From Limnephilus marmoratus (lineage: Eukaryota > Arthropoda > Insecta > Trichoptera > Limnephilidae): a stretch of 64,000 nt of DNA. The notes under the pieces were generated by a model. The model was not told where the DNA came from. It was given only the letters and a program-made list of their open reading frames with translations, and ran no database searches. The number at the start of each line of letters is the position of its first letter. Position 1 is the first letter of the stretch. Below, piece after piece: positions 1 through 10,497 of the stretch. The stretch is taken from positions 44,613,019-44,677,018 of the forward strand of contig OU862920.1 in NCBI GenBank assembly GCA_917880885.1, read 5' to 3'. A program made the translations under genes and the position numbers.

Positions 1-250
1 AAAACTTCTTTAGCACTTTGGTGATTTGAAACTCGATGAAACGGAAGCGAGCGACACTAAAAAGAGATAAAGATGTACATCTATAGGATAGGATTTAGCC
101 TGTGAGAGAATGAGATAGCAATAAAATATTTATTTTACTCGAGGGTACTCAGTTCCAATATAATACAACAAATCCACGATTTCACACAGGTCCCCTTTAG
201 TGCAGTGGGCTAAAGTGCCTAATTGTCTACAGACATTCATATATGCAGAC
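1..250 (+). repeat. Composite SINE-T1 fragment (GH-A head plus tRNA-like module)
   Basis: The first ~125 bases are the hairpin end and outer half of the GH-A repeat in minus orientation (AAAACTTCTTTAGCAC, then CGACACTAAAAAGAGA, then GAGAGAATGAGATAG). They join an AT-rich linker and the SINE-T1 head GGGTACTCAGTTCCAATAT. A Pol III A-box-like TAGTGCAGTGG lies at about 199-209. The B box and tail are missing. The same GH-A/SINE junction recurs near 9235, 12130 and 23715, so this is one family and not a chance pair. The left end runs off the window. Confidence 0.6.
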
Positions 251-371
251 AACACAATTAACAATAACACAAAATATAACAATCATGAATATAATCAATA
301 TCTAGGTTATTTTATATATAAGTATGCATTTTCGCTCATGGTGTTGTCTTTGTCTTTTATATATTTTATTG

Positions 372-1155
372 TTTTTCATGATATCGACATAATCGCGAAA
401 ACTCCAGATGATTTACGTAACGCCTTTATAAATCTTGAAAGCTCTGCCAAAAATATGGGTCTCGTAGTAAACCAGCAAAAGACCAAATACATGGCTGTAG
501 GATGCACCCAACAAATCCCAACTCTCTCAGGAGGAAACCAAAATTTCGAAACGGTACCAAGATTCACATACCTAGGCTCCCTGATAACAAACGACAATAA
601 TACCACAGAGGAGATCCAGAAGCGCATAGTGAACGCAAATCGCAGTTATTTCCGCCTACAAAACCTATTAAAGTCCAGACTGCTGTCCAGAAACACGAAG
701 ATATTAGTGTACAAAACTCTTATCAGACCAGTACTTACGTACGCAGCTGAGACTTGGGTACTAACTAAGATGAATGAGCGAGCACTGGACGTTTTGAAAG
801 AAAAATTTTGAGGCGCATCTTCGGACCGGTTCTAGAAAATGGATTTTGGTGCAGACGTTATAAGAATGAGCTCTATACTTTGTTTAAGGAGCTAAACGTC
901 GCAAAATTTATAAAATTGGGAAGACTTCGGTGGCTGGGTCATGTGGAGAGAATGACCGAGCATCAAGCACCAAAGTCCCTGCTGAACTCAAGACCAATAG
1001 GGCGAAGGAGCCTGGGAAGACCAAGACTAAGATGGAGCGACAAAGTCCTCAAAGACATATCTATCTTGGAGCTTCCAAACTGGAGAGAGCTTGCACAAAA
1101 CCGAGATGAGTGGAGGAAGACTCTTGAGGAGGCCAAGACCCACCAGGGGTTGTAG
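372..1155 (+). pseudogene. RTE/Craft-like LINE reverse transcriptase, 3' part, frameshifted
   Basis: This is the C-terminal third of a non-LTR retrotransposon reverse transcriptase. It begins just after the catalytic YADD box: the frame reads FHDIDIIAKTPDDL where the family has YADDIDII. It continues through the INEEKTKYM-like segment (VVNQQKTKYM), the YLGSLIT thumb-region motif, the PVLTYAAETW motif and then LRRIFGPV. A +1 frameshift near 790-805 splits the frame; the second part (808-1155) has RLRWLGHVERM and GRPRLRW, standard at the end of this clade, and ends in WRELAQNRDEWRKTLEEA. It lacks the endonuclease and the RT core, so it is dead and 5'-truncated. The family assignment is from recognised motifs; RTE versus Craft/Proto2 is not settled. 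Confidence 0.85.
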
Positions 1156-1181
1156 AACCAATAGTGATGATGATGATTGTT
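1156..1181 (+). repeat. 3' tail of the RTE-like LINE, TGATGATGATGAT
   Basis: Directly after the stop codon comes a short run of TGA/ATG triplets instead of poly(A). Short 3-4-bp tandem repeats in place of a long A-tail are usual for RTE-type elements, which supports that assignment. Confidence 0.6.
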
Positions 1182-1186
1182 TTTCA

Positions 1187-2096
1187 TATTTGTAAGGGCC
1201 AGTTGTTTCAATGAATTTGAACGATTCATAAAATTTGAAAGTTCATTTACAAGTTCTGTGAAAGTTCTATTCAGTTTCTATTTTTTTTCAGTTATGTGAC
1301 ACAAATGACAATAATGGTACATAAAAGGAAATTGAATAAAACCTTTAAAGAACTTAAACATTTAACATTAATTCATTGGACATAATAGAAATTGTCAAGT
1401 TATCAAAGAAATTTCAGAAGAAGTGCAATTTTCATGACATCTTACCTCAATATGCACGAACAAAAGTTCTAAAAAAAATAGTAAGATAAGTTTCGTCTTA
1501 AGGTAATAAAACATACAACTATACCAACCTCTGGGCTGGAGCCCCAAAAAACCTGATAAATCTACTTAAATCTGTGCTTAGTTAGTCTGAACACATTCTT
1601 TTCTGTGGAAAAAACCCTTAAAAGGCAGTAAGACGTCAAATAAAAGTAGCGGTTACTTATCTTCTAGCTTTAAAGAAGTACGAAGAAAGGTTTCAGCACA
1701 ATACGTGAAAGGCAAATGTGCATGAAAGGAAAGTCGTAGTCGCGAAAGAAATGCGAAAACTTGACAATGGGGCACGACGAAGATAAACCTCAAGTGGTCC
1801 ATACAAACCAATAATGCGCCAAGCAGTTATGTTATACGAACAAGTATGATACTTTTCACTGGTTTAAAAGTAGGTAAATACGAGTAAAAGATAATACTAT
1901 AGGAGCGCAATAATTTATTGTTCCTTAAAATTCGATTAAATAATACCAATGAAAAATTGATACCCTTGTTATTTGGCAATAAGGAACAATTACATTTTTT
2001 GAATATTTTTGGCATGATTTGAAATTTACACAACCAAAATATTAGCGTAATTTATTTTTGGGTTATTACTCAAACACACAACTTGAGAAGTGGATG
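1187..2096. other. AT-rich stretch with no gene
   Basis: No supported gene or structured repeat apart from a short LINE scrap at 1515-1580. The short minus frame at 1827-2033 has no recognisable motif. Confidence 0.5.
1515..1580 (+). pseudogene. Scrap of Jockey/CR1-like reverse transcriptase
   Basis: About 22 codons read TNLWAGAPKNLINLLKSVL. This matches the HLWSGAPKYLKNTLDSVQ segment visible in the LINE at 62.6-63.2 kb. No other part of the element is recognisable around it. Confidence 0.4.
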
Positions 2097-2550
2097 TGGG
2101 TACCGCCGCCGCGGGAACTTTTGTTGGATAACCAACGCCTCTGCCATAGATCACCCTAAGTGGTTCGCTGCGTTTGGTGACTTAGCAGGGGTGCCTACTG
2201 CCTAGGTTCATGCGGTGAGGTTGGTCCGGATCTTGGCGGCGCGCCGCGGCGGATGCAATTGCCCATCAACTGCGTGACACTCCGGATCGGGAAAAAATGG
2301 TTGAGGGAGCCGTTTTAACCTCTCCAGCCGCCCTCTCTCAAAACATCACTTTGTACAGCAGTGGGAGGGATAGGTTCTTACGTCCGTCTCTCTTGGACAC
2401 ACTCCCAGAATCCCAGATTCGAGCCCTCATATATTTTTCTTCCTCACAACTTCGCCTCCCTTTCCCAAAAATACCCTCCTCTCAGTACCCCCACAGATGA
2501 CATTATTTTTCCGCATGGCCTTCAGTGTGGAGCTATTGTAAAAAAAAGAT
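2097..2550 (+). repeat. SINE-L copy (LINE-tailed SINE), near full length
   Basis: It starts with GGTACCGCC and the family head GGATAACCAACGCCTCTGCC. The middle has TGGTTGAGGGAGCC and CGTCCGTCTCTCTTGGACAC. The 3' part ends GTGTGGAGCTATTGTAAAAAA, the tail shared with the LINE at 62.5-63.3 kb. The stem-loop CCTGAGGAAA...TTTCCTCAGG is damaged here. Other copies: 7872-8198, 13386-13622, 46129-46565 (minus) and 63882-64000 (minus, cut by the window end). The short open frames inside are incidental. Confidence 0.7.
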
Positions 2551-2578
2551 GTTTTGCCTTACCTCCTTCTTTAGCCAA

Positions 2579-2897
2579 CTTTTTGAAGTAAAACTTCTTT
2601 ACGCACGCTTGACTTGGGGAGTAAGCTGGTGAATGCGTGACGAGAGCGTTACGAAAAGCGAGGCGAACGCTTCGTACATTACTGTAGGCGCAAGAGACAG
2701 AGGTGCGAGCACACATTTTCTTTCTCTCTTTCTCTCATAGCCAGTTACGTTACACAGCGTAGGCCTATTGTCTATATCACACTGCAGGAGCAAGACAGAG
2801 CAGTGCGCGCGCGCATTTTCTTTCTCTCTTCCTATATTATAGACGGAGCAAAGGTTTTACTGCAGTTGTGTGGTCTAAAGCACACTCCTTTTTTTTA
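2579..2897 (-). repeat. GH-D short element, near full length
   Basis: It opens with the hairpin end TTTTTGAAGTAAAACTTCTT and closes with GTGTGGTCTAAAGCACACTC. Between them are two related modules, each with an AGAGAGAAAGAAAATGTG-like purine tract and a CTCTTGCTCCTACAG-like segment, and a CGAGAGCGTTACGAAAAGCG segment. Other copies: 3484-3720, 15328-15670, 16489-16800, 30556-30925 and 56145-56377. No coding capacity, so non-autonomous. Confidence 0.7.
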
Positions 2898-3483
2898 ATT
2901 CAATATTTTTCAAACGAGTGCTGAAATCTCGTGCGAAGCCGGGAGTTAACTCGGTAAAATTATAAAATTATTTGTACGTTTTCAAGCATGAAACTGCATA
3001 CCTTTATAATATAATTTAATGTCATTGCTTTTTAAAGTGGTTTGTTTTTATTGACATGTTAAAGGTTTATTACCGACTTTGTAGTTAATTTTACGGAGCT
3101 CTGCAGAAAAGGTCCGCACAATAAAAAGTAATCATAACAACTTTAGTTAGAGTTAGTCACAATAATTCTGATGTTGGTTGTTGAAATGATAGTCGATAAG
3201 AGAAAGATCGATAATAATTTCTATTTTTCGTGAGATCCGCGGAACCCTTTGGTCAACACGTTCCGCCAACGTTTTTAAGATTATTTCTAAAGGCGGCAAT
3301 AGAAATTCATCAATGTCTATCATATTGAACCGGCTGCCTCGCATTGATTCGGTTGCCTTCTGAACAACTAAAACTATAATTAAACAACGCTGTACACCCT
3401 CTCGGATTATTCCGACTATATTGAATACAGATCTCGATAGCTAATTGCGTATTTGGGATAAATAAAAATCTTTTGATAAATTA
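2898..3483. other. AT-rich stretch, nothing recognised
   Basis: No motif-bearing frame and no copy of the families described here. A 63-codon minus frame at 3153-3344 lacks any recognisable feature. Confidence 0.5.
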
Positions 3484-3720
3484 AAAAAAGGAGTGTGCTT
3501 TAGACCACACGACTTAAGTAAAATTTAACTAACTTATATCTCCCTCTCACACTTTTCATAACGCTCTCGTCACGCATTCACCAGCTTACTTCCCAAGTCA
3601 AGCGTGCGTAAAGGCTCGACCTTTCGCCTCGCCCGATCAAACTTTTCGTAACGCTCTAGTTACGCATTCACCAGCTTACTCCCCAAATAAAGCAAACATA
3701 AAAGAATTCTACTCCAAAAA
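3484..3720 (+). repeat. GH-D element, internally deleted and rearranged
   Basis: It has the family start GGAGTGTGCTTTAGACCAC but lacks both purine-rich modules. The segment CTTTTCATAACGCTCTCGTC...CACCAGCTTACT occurs twice in tandem (about 3553-3600 and 3645-3690), so the 3' module was duplicated. It ends at ATTCTACTCC, and a GH-A element starts immediately after it. Confidence 0.65.
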
Positions 3721-3721
3721 A

Positions 3722-4010
3722 ACAAGTGTGCCGATCACACGCGGTAGAAGTGTAATCTTCAGAAAACTAAACTTCGAGAGAATAAGACGAATGCAGAGTA
3801 TCAGAAGTAGGATAATTGTAGGGTTTATTTGTTAGAATATTGTTACCGTGTATAAAATAAACACCGCACACCGAGGAGGCCGATAGGCTACGAAGCAGCG
3901 CACAAAGAGGGCACCGATTAATCTATCTCATTATCTCGCAGGCTAAATCCTGTGTATATGTTTGTGTTTGTCTCTTTTTAGTGTCGTTTCGTGCTAAAGA
4001 AGTTTTCGGT
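3722..4010 (+). repeat. GH-A element, longer subfamily
   Basis: It begins AAGTGTGCCGATCACACGCG, then GGTAGAAGTG, and runs through GGCTACGAAGCAGCG, CGCAGGCTAAATCCTG and TGTCTCTTTTTAGTGTCG to CTAAAGAAGTTTTC. It carries an extra ~90-bp insert (ACTTCGAGAGAATAAGACGA to about 3865) that is absent from most GH-A copies but present in the copy at 60465-60895, so this is a distinct subfamily. Confidence 0.7.
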
Positions 4011-4112
4011 AATTTTCTATCTAATTTTCAAACCAAAATCACGTGACTCTGCATTACTTTAGTAGTGCTTCACCTTAAATCATGAAAAAACACATGCAGG
4101 ATTTTCTAGTTT

Positions 4113-4357
4113 TTAAAGTGAAACTTCTATAGCACGGCTGTGATTTGGATTTCTGATGAAACGGAAATGACGATTACTGCACCTGCGACGCATCAACTTC
4201 GCTCATTAACCGCTTTGGTTGAGATACAAAACGGAAATTACACTAGGTCTGAGTCCATTGGCCACTTTGATCATGACCTCACTTTTCAAATATTGGTTGT
4301 GATTGTTTTGGTAAAGTTTCGCTTCTACTGCATGTAAACTGCATTCGATTTTTTTTT
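4113..4357 (-). repeat. GH-B short element
   Basis: Starts with the hairpin end TTTAAAGTGAAACTTCTATA and ends GCATGTAAACTGCATTCGAT. The interior has GATTTGGATTTCTGATGAAA, AACGGAAATTACACTAGGTC and TATGACCTCACTTTTC-like segments. The only other copy is at 33846-34126. The ends match GH-A but the interior does not. Confidence 0.6.
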
Positions 4358-5104
4358 AATTTTCAGCCATCTCTGTCCTGAATAACGTGTGTACGGAGTT
4401 TTCCATTAGCGGAATCATTGTGTTAGGAATAATTTTGGTAGGAATAATAACCAAACGGCTGAGCGGTAAGTAGTAAATGGATGGAAAAGCTACATGCGAA
4501 GCTTATGTACGCGAATGTCGGAATACAAATATTTTAGTCTGGTAAAGTTTCACATACCAATACGAGCTTTAGCCCTTTTAGTAACGATTGGGATGTTCCA
4601 TAAACTCGGATTACGTATTATTTCATGGTAGGAGTGGTTGTTCGCGTGGATGTGTGTACACTGTGTACAGGTGGCAGCAAGCTTTATTGACGCAGCCTGA
4701 CTATTGCGTAGTTATGTGTGGGCTCTTTTAGATAAATAGTCGCTCAGAGGATAACGGATGGCGGAAGTAGGATACGAATCATGGTGTTAGACAAAGCTTT
4801 ATTGTTGAATAATGGATAATATTTTTGAAATTTTTTTGGACAAAATCAGAAAGTTAAGCCTTTTATTTGTTGTTATTGATGACACAATGGTGGATTTTTT
4901 GATTTCGGGTCCAAATTTACGGGGTTTAAAAGAGAGTTATATAATAATAATGCTTTTTTTTCAAGGAACAATTCCGTTAAACCGATATAAGTAATTTGTT
5001 TATCTTCATTTACAATTTAAAACTATACAGATTGTCACAATTAACCCACAGACTTAATATAAACCATCTCTGATTAGTAGCCATATTTTCAGTATATATC
5101 TCAA
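4358..5104. other. AT-rich stretch, nothing recognised
   Basis: No supported gene. The 60-codon frame at 4812-4994 has the low-complexity composition expected by chance in AT-rich DNA. Confidence 0.5.
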
Positions 5105-5590
5105 TCTATATAATAATAATGATTTATTGTCTTCATTTCTTAGTAACAGTAGGGATAATGATATCCTCACTGGTGCTGAGGATTTCATTTACATATTATA
5201 ATTTAATTATAAGAAATTAATATGAATTAGACATAACATATATCATGTAGTATTTTTTTTTAAATAATCATAAAGTAAATAAGATAGTGGTTTTTTATAA
5301 TTCAGTTTATTAGATTTGGTTTTAGTCTGTATTTGATATCAGTATATTTTCTATTTCTGATCTCCCTATATTTAGTATCCAGCTTTTTATTTGAAATTTA
5401 AATGTTATAATGTTGAGGTTTTTGAGTGAGAGTGGTATTTTATTGTAGAGTTTAATGCCATAATATAAGAAGCTTATATATTTGTAGAATCGCAATTTTT
5501 TAGTTACTTGGTGACATATTAAATATTTTGCATACTTTATATTCCAGGATTCGCCGTCCGTATTATGCTTTGGAACAAACATTCCTTCAT
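5105..5590 (-). pseudogene. LINE 3' end (reverse transcriptase C-terminus and 3' UTR)
   Basis: The minus frame at 5322-5582 reads YYGIKLYNKIPLSLKNL followed by FKFQIKSWIL. This is the KLYNxLPxxIKxxxxxxxFK pattern that ends ORF2 of many Jockey/CR1-type LINEs. Below it (5105-5320) lies an AT-rich 3' UTR with a stem-loop-like GATATCCTCACTGGTGCTGAGGAT and an AATAATAATGATTTATTG end. The fragment at 23758-24143 has the same layout. It is heavily 5'-truncated, with no endonuclease or RT core. Confidence 0.65.
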
Positions 5591-5743
5591 TTTTGTGAAC
5601 CTAGTATTATGTTCATGTTCCACTTTCCTCTTATATTCAGACTCAGATATTTTCATTATGAAATAAAAATTTGACACAGAAATGAAGAGAAGACGTAGTT
5701 TTAACCAGAAATAGATTTTAGAAATAGTTTAGTTGCGTTTAGT

Positions 5744-6042
5744 GATCAGATATCGATAGCCAGAGGGGCGATTCCGGTTCTACTTAAGGATGAGAAATTG
5801 CCTTTAACCTCCAAATTAATGATTTTTCGCTGTCTTCCCAGAGAATCGGAGTTAACGAAAAATTCACTAATTTTAAGCTTAAGGACAATTCCTTCTCCTA
5901 AAGTAGAAACAGAATCGCCCCACAGGTAGATAGGCATTTCGCTTCTAGTTGAAAAAGACAGAACTTTGCTCCAAATTTGCAGGCAATTGGTTGTTATAAT
6001 TTTTAGCCCGGAATTAACAAACATAGTTGCTATAGAAGGAAT
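5744..6042 (-). CDS. Candidate 3'-terminal exon of an unidentified gene
   Basis: An open minus frame of about 95 codons ends in a TGA at about 5744. Its amino-acid use is balanced (for example MPIYLWGDSVSTLGEGIVLK and GNFSSLSRTGIAPLAI), unlike the K/N/I/F-rich noise frames nearby. Just upstream on the minus strand the sequence reads ACATTCCTTCTATAG, which resembles a splice acceptor. I do not recognise the family and see no signal peptide, membrane segment or poly(A) signal within the next 100 bases. It could equally be a fragment of an unrecognised mobile element. Confidence 0.3.
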
Positions 6043-7871
6043 GTACGAGCATAATATTCTATATTTGTACGTTGCTGGAAAAGAGCAGGTTGTAAGATTA
6101 ATTTAAACAAAAACATCAACAGTTTATTATATTTCATTATACGTGGACAACCAGTCTATAAATTCTTCGTGGCCTGATGACATGTGTTTTTGTCATTGGG
6201 GCTAGACTAGTAACTTACTGGCAATACGAACTGTCATCATCGGTAAATCAATCAAAATCACGATACTACCGAATGACTTGCTGAAGCGAGTGAAGTGAAG
6301 TAGCCTACACACATAAGTGGGTACTAATAACATGTTTATTAATGTTGCTAGAACCCGGCGTTCACTAGTAGAACTTGTCTATTAACTTAGTTGTAATAAT
6401 TTTAATAAATATTAAAACACAATCACTACTAATACAGCACTTCTTTTCGTTCATTTTATATGTTTAAAAGATTTTTTGATGTTAAAAGTCTTTTCATCCC
6501 AAAAATTGCCATAAAATTACCATTTACCAACGAAAGATAAAATGGTCCAATTTGAATGAAAAGTAGCCCCAACCTAGAATCATTTTTAGATAGAAGAAAA
6601 TTTATTGATTGGAGTGAATTTTTTTGATTGAACAAAGGCGCAATCACGAGAAAATCCACAAGAAATGTGAGAGAAACGTTTTTGGCACGAGTTTCTGTGT
6701 GGTTTTACTACTGCCAGTATGTTCCACAAAATTTCCTCGTTTTGCATTTGCTCGTGAATTTTATTTTCCTTAGGTTTAATGTGAGAACTGAGAATGTCGC
6801 TTTTTTCCTTTTATTTAATGTTAATATATGTAGATTTAATTAATAAATTAATTGTATTCCTTGCAATAACAAACTGTGAAGCAATGACATATATCGCATA
6901 GATAGAGGGCAGAAATGATTTAATAAGTTTTAGAGAGTAGGTAAGTAAATTTCGACAAATAATTTTATTAACAACGCTTCATCAAAATTTCATAGTAACT
7001 TTTCAAGTCCTGTTATTTTATCGCAGATGTTTCACACAACTTTGACAGAACTTGAAAATTAGTTCATATTCTGTGAAATAACTAGCCATGGAATAATTTA
7101 ACATTGATTATTAACTAAATAATCTACGATAAATAAATACGGTTCATTGACTACAATGAATATTATATCTTTGTATTAATGAGGCTAAAGGCACTGCTGA
7201 AATCCTGAATTGTAGCTTTCATCAATAGAATCAATGATAAAAGAACAAAATAAGTAATAAGTATTGTAAAAATATCTATTGGTGAATAAACGTTTTATTA
7301 TTATATTATTAATTCGCTTGTATGTTCCCGGACAATATTTTCAGTTTTTTCTTTCAAAATGATTGAAAATTCAGATGAAATCTTTCCGGATACATAAAAA
7401 AAAACAGATAAAAAGATGCCCTACTACTTCGGTAGATATCTACCTAGGGTAATCCTGTATAAAATCACGATCAGTATCGCTGAACTTCTCCGGGCTATAC
7501 GATACTTACAGATACATTATTTATTATACAGCACTTTATTGCTGCAATGTACAAACGTACCCGCATTCATATAAACATTTTAATGCCTACATACAACACA
7601 CACACATATAAATACTGCGACCGCAAATATTAATTTTCTAAGATTGATTATTATTAGTTCAGCGATCGCCGTGCTTGGCGGATTGTGATTACGGTTCTAG
7701 CAGACAGGGGGTGATTATTTGCAGCTTGCCTCGACTTGAACCGAGTCGACTTTGCGTTGAACTGCGACTTCTTTGCCTCTATTTGTAGAGAAGTAGACAA
7801 ACGTACATTGTTTGTCTCATTGTTATGAAGTCTGTAAGGTAAAGCTGCAGCGTTATTAATTTGGGAGGCGG
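6043..7871. other. Long stretch without recognised elements; GC-richer patch at 7655-7870
   Basis: Most of this is AT-rich and featureless. From 7655 to 7870 base composition is more even, and a minus frame continues into the next SINE-L, reading SLQIEAKKSQFNAKSTRFKS. I do not recognise it. It may be an old repeat or an exon scrap. Confidence 0.4.
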
Positions 7872-8198
7872 GAACGGGTACCGCCATTCGGGAACCATTT
7901 ATTGGATAACCAACACCTCTGCCATAGGTCACTCCAAGTTGTTCGCAACGTTTGGGGACTTAGTAGAGGTGCCTGGGTTCGTGAGGGGAGGATTGTCTGG
8001 ATCTGGCGGTGGATGATTCGGATAACACTGAATCCTAGATTCTTACCCACCCCTCTTACCTTTTTCATTTCCAGAACTTCCTCTCATTAATTTCATTAAA
8101 AAGACCCTCCATACAGCATCCCCAAAAACAGGCCCTTAAGGAAATTATTTTTCTCAGGGCCTCCTGTGACGAGCTAATGTAAAAAAAATTAAGATAAG
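7872..8198 (+). repeat. SINE-L copy
   Basis: Head GGTACCGCCATTCGGGAACC, then ATTGGATAACCAACACCTCT, then CCAGAACTTCCTCTCATTAA, a partly preserved stem-loop (CCCTTAAGGAAATTATTTTTC and CTCAGGGCC) and the tail CCTGTGACGAGCTAATGTAA. The middle (the TTGAGGGAGCC part of the 2-kb copy) is deleted. The 3' end matches the LINE at 62.5-63.3 kb. Confidence 0.7.
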
Positions 8199-8221
8199 CA
8201 ATGTAGGTTTATTGCTGCCTT

Positions 8222-8340
8222 TTTTGTGCCGTTGCCGTGCCGTTGCCGTGCCGTTGCCGTGCCGTTGCCGTGCCGTTGCCGTGCCGTTGCCGTGCCGTTG
8301 CCGTGCCGTTGCCGTGCCGTTCCCGTGCCGTTGCCGTGCT
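8222..8340. repeat. 11-bp minisatellite, GCCGTTGCCGT
   Basis: About ten head-to-tail copies with a single variant (GTTCCCGT) near the right end. The near-perfect identity suggests recent expansion. It stands out as GC-rich within AT-rich DNA. Confidence 0.9.
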
Positions 8341-8576
8341 TCTCATTTGAGATCAGTGGAATGAAAAAATATTTTTCACTTTTATGCCTTTTTAATTAAA
8401 ATGTTGGTTACACAGCTTTAGATTAACACCATGATTATATTTTCAGTGTTGCCATTTGAACGACAGTGGCGCCCTCCTATATTTTCTACTCTTATTTGAC
8501 AGACTATACGTAATATGTTTCGTAAAGTGATAGATAGGTACTCATAAAATCGACCTGCGAAATATTAACCTTAACT

Positions 8577-8720
8577 GAACCAAAGCTTTGCTTGAAATGA
8601 ATTCGGCCGTGTTTATTAGCTAGATCTTGATAGCAAGGTATTTGCTAACCATTCTCTTCATGATATTCTTTCTCTCTACCCTAATTGTGGATACCAGAGT
8701 TGAGGATTTCATAGTCTTAA
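8577..8720 (+). repeat. SINE-T2 fragment, diverged
   Basis: GCTTTGCTTGAAATGAATTC, then GGCCGTGTTTATTAGCTAGA and TCTTGATAGCAAGGTA follow the SINE-T2 core (TTGCTTGAAATGGCTTTAGC, CGTGTTTGGTGAC, ATCTGAATAGCCAGGTA). The tRNA-like head and the 3' end are missing. Confidence 0.5.
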
Positions 8721-8774
8721 TGATTCAAATTAGTTGAGACTCTAGTGCGGAATTCAAATAAAAAAGTAAAAAAT

Positions 8775-9325
8775 CAGAGAATGCAATTCACACGCGGTAG
8801 AAGCGAAACCTTCAGATACCTAAAGTAGACAAGAGTGGGGAGACTACGAAACACCTTTTTATTGATGTGAAGTATGATTTTTGTCGTCGAATTCCAGTTC
8901 ACCTTTCCCATACACTTGGTCATCTTATTAGTATTTGTGTTTTCTTCTTCTGATTCACCAGATGTAGCTTTCTTTAGTGTTTTCTTTGCCTGTTTATTTT
9001 GTAGAGGTTTGAAGATTGAATATTGATTTTACAAAAATATATACATTTTTTTTTTGGATTTCGTGTGATTCGATCTTTGGTCCGCCAAATATCTGAAGAG
9101 GATCGTCAGGTGCTGTATACCACTAGACCACAGGAGACCTGCGCGGGACGGTGGATTTATTGTATTATATTGGAACCGAGTACGCGCGAATTAAAAAAAA
9201 TGTATTGCAATCGTGGGCTAAAACCTATAGATGTATGAATTTGTCTTGTTTTAGTTTCGCTCGTTTCCGTTTCATCGAGTTTCAATTCACAACGGTACTA
9301 AAGAAATTTTCACTTTTAAAGGACA
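8775..9325 (+). repeat. GH-A element with SINE-T1 module in its middle
   Basis: The left GH-A part (8780-8862) has CACACGCGGTAGAAGCGAAA and GAGTGGGGAGACTACGAA. The right part (9235-9325) has GTTTCATCGAGTTTC and GGTACTAAAGAAATTTTC. The usual GH-A middle is replaced by a minus-strand SINE-T1 module. The right junction equals the one near position 125 and near 23715. Confidence 0.6.
8985..9195 (-). repeat. SINE-T1 tRNA-like module
   Basis: Read on the minus strand: GTACTCGGTTCCAATATAAT, then a tRNA-like segment with TGGTCTAGTGGTATACAGC (A box) and GATCGAATCACACG (weak B box), then CGAAATCC, an A-run, and TGTAAAATCAATATTCAATC. The same order occurs at 12130-12360 and 23520-23710. Beyond the A-run all copies continue into a shared segment that is open in two of them (see findings). 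Confidence 0.65.
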
Positions 9326-10080
9326 AAAGGGACGCATTTGTCCCAATTCGAACCCGCAAAGAAGTCAAAGTTTTACGAATATTTTAATGATAATATTTCA
9401 CACTTTAGCTACAGGTGTCTAAAGACCTTCTGTCTATGTCAGCTAAAACTTTTTTAGTTTCCTGAAAAGGGCACAAGGTAAAAAGCTCATGGATAACGTT
9501 TTAGATAAGATTAGACATGACCATCTAAGGTCTATGGCTATTGAGATTGGTACTTCTGATAGGGCCAGCCTATTCTTATCGTAGCTGTACGATAACATAA
9601 CTGTTATAGAGCGAGAAAGCGAAGGTATATTCTCTGATTTATGCGATACCGTACCAAAGGTACATGTATATTATATATTCTAGATTGCAGATAGGTATTT
9701 TTATACGAGTGATTTTGTAAATTACCACCGTTGCTTTGATACAAAAGGAAAAAATTCACTCTGAAATAAAAGTAAGTTATTTGTAAGTTATTAAGGAAAG
9801 AGGTAAAAGGAAATGAACGCGTGAAAAAAGTTATAGTTTACATACGAGTATGCTGGGAACTAATATGAATGGTCACAAACTGATCGCCTTTGTCGATTTC
9901 AACATATTTCTTTCCATATTTTTCACACATTACTGTCTCTTTATGAATTTTTTAATCTGGCTTTGAAAATTAATATTTTTACATCTAGTGCCACTACTTT
10001 TCAAAGCGTAAAAATAACCATCTTTCATTAAAATTTTATATTAAATTAAAAAATTATCACAAATTGATAAATGTAAAAAA
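9326..10080. other. AT-rich stretch, nothing recognised
   Basis: No motif-bearing frame and no copy of the families described here. Confidence 0.5.
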
Positions 10081-10435
10081 CAGAGTTTGCAATTTACACA
10101 GCAGTAGAAGCGAAACATTCAGAAAACTAAAGTAGGCTAGAGTGGGGGCCTACGAAGCACCGCACAAAGATGAGACCGATTATACAATCTCATTCTCTCG
10201 CAGGCGAGATATAGATGTATGTGTTTGTCTCTTTTTAGTGTCGATTTTTCGTTTCATCGAATTTCAAATCACAACGGTTCTAAAGAATTTTCACTTCAAA
10301 AATTATAGTTCGAAAGCAAAAATTACAGTACGAAGCATTGCACAAAGAGGAGACCGATTATTCTATCCCAGTCTCTCGCGGGCTGAATGCTTTAGATGTA
10401 TTTCATTTCGTTTCATCGAGTTTCAACTCAATAAA
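10081..10435 (+). repeat. Two GH-A copies in tandem (one near full, one partial)
   Basis: First copy 10081-10308: TACACAGCAGTAGAAGCGAA to CTAAAGAATTTTCACTTC. Second copy about 10310-10435: ACGAAGCATTGCACAAAGAG, CTCTCGCGGGCTGAATGC and GTTTCATCGAGTTTCAAC, without either family end. The direct abutment suggests insertion into, or recombination between, copies. Confidence 0.65.
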
Positions 10436-10497
10436 TTGATAAATAATGTAACAACTCTGAGAAAACATTCTAACAAATTTCTAACATGAAAACTAGA

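Noticed and set aside
251..262. A YADN motif as the RT catalytic box
   Set aside because: It lies in the SINE/linker part, ~110 bp before the RT segment begins at the IDII position, so it is not in its proper context.
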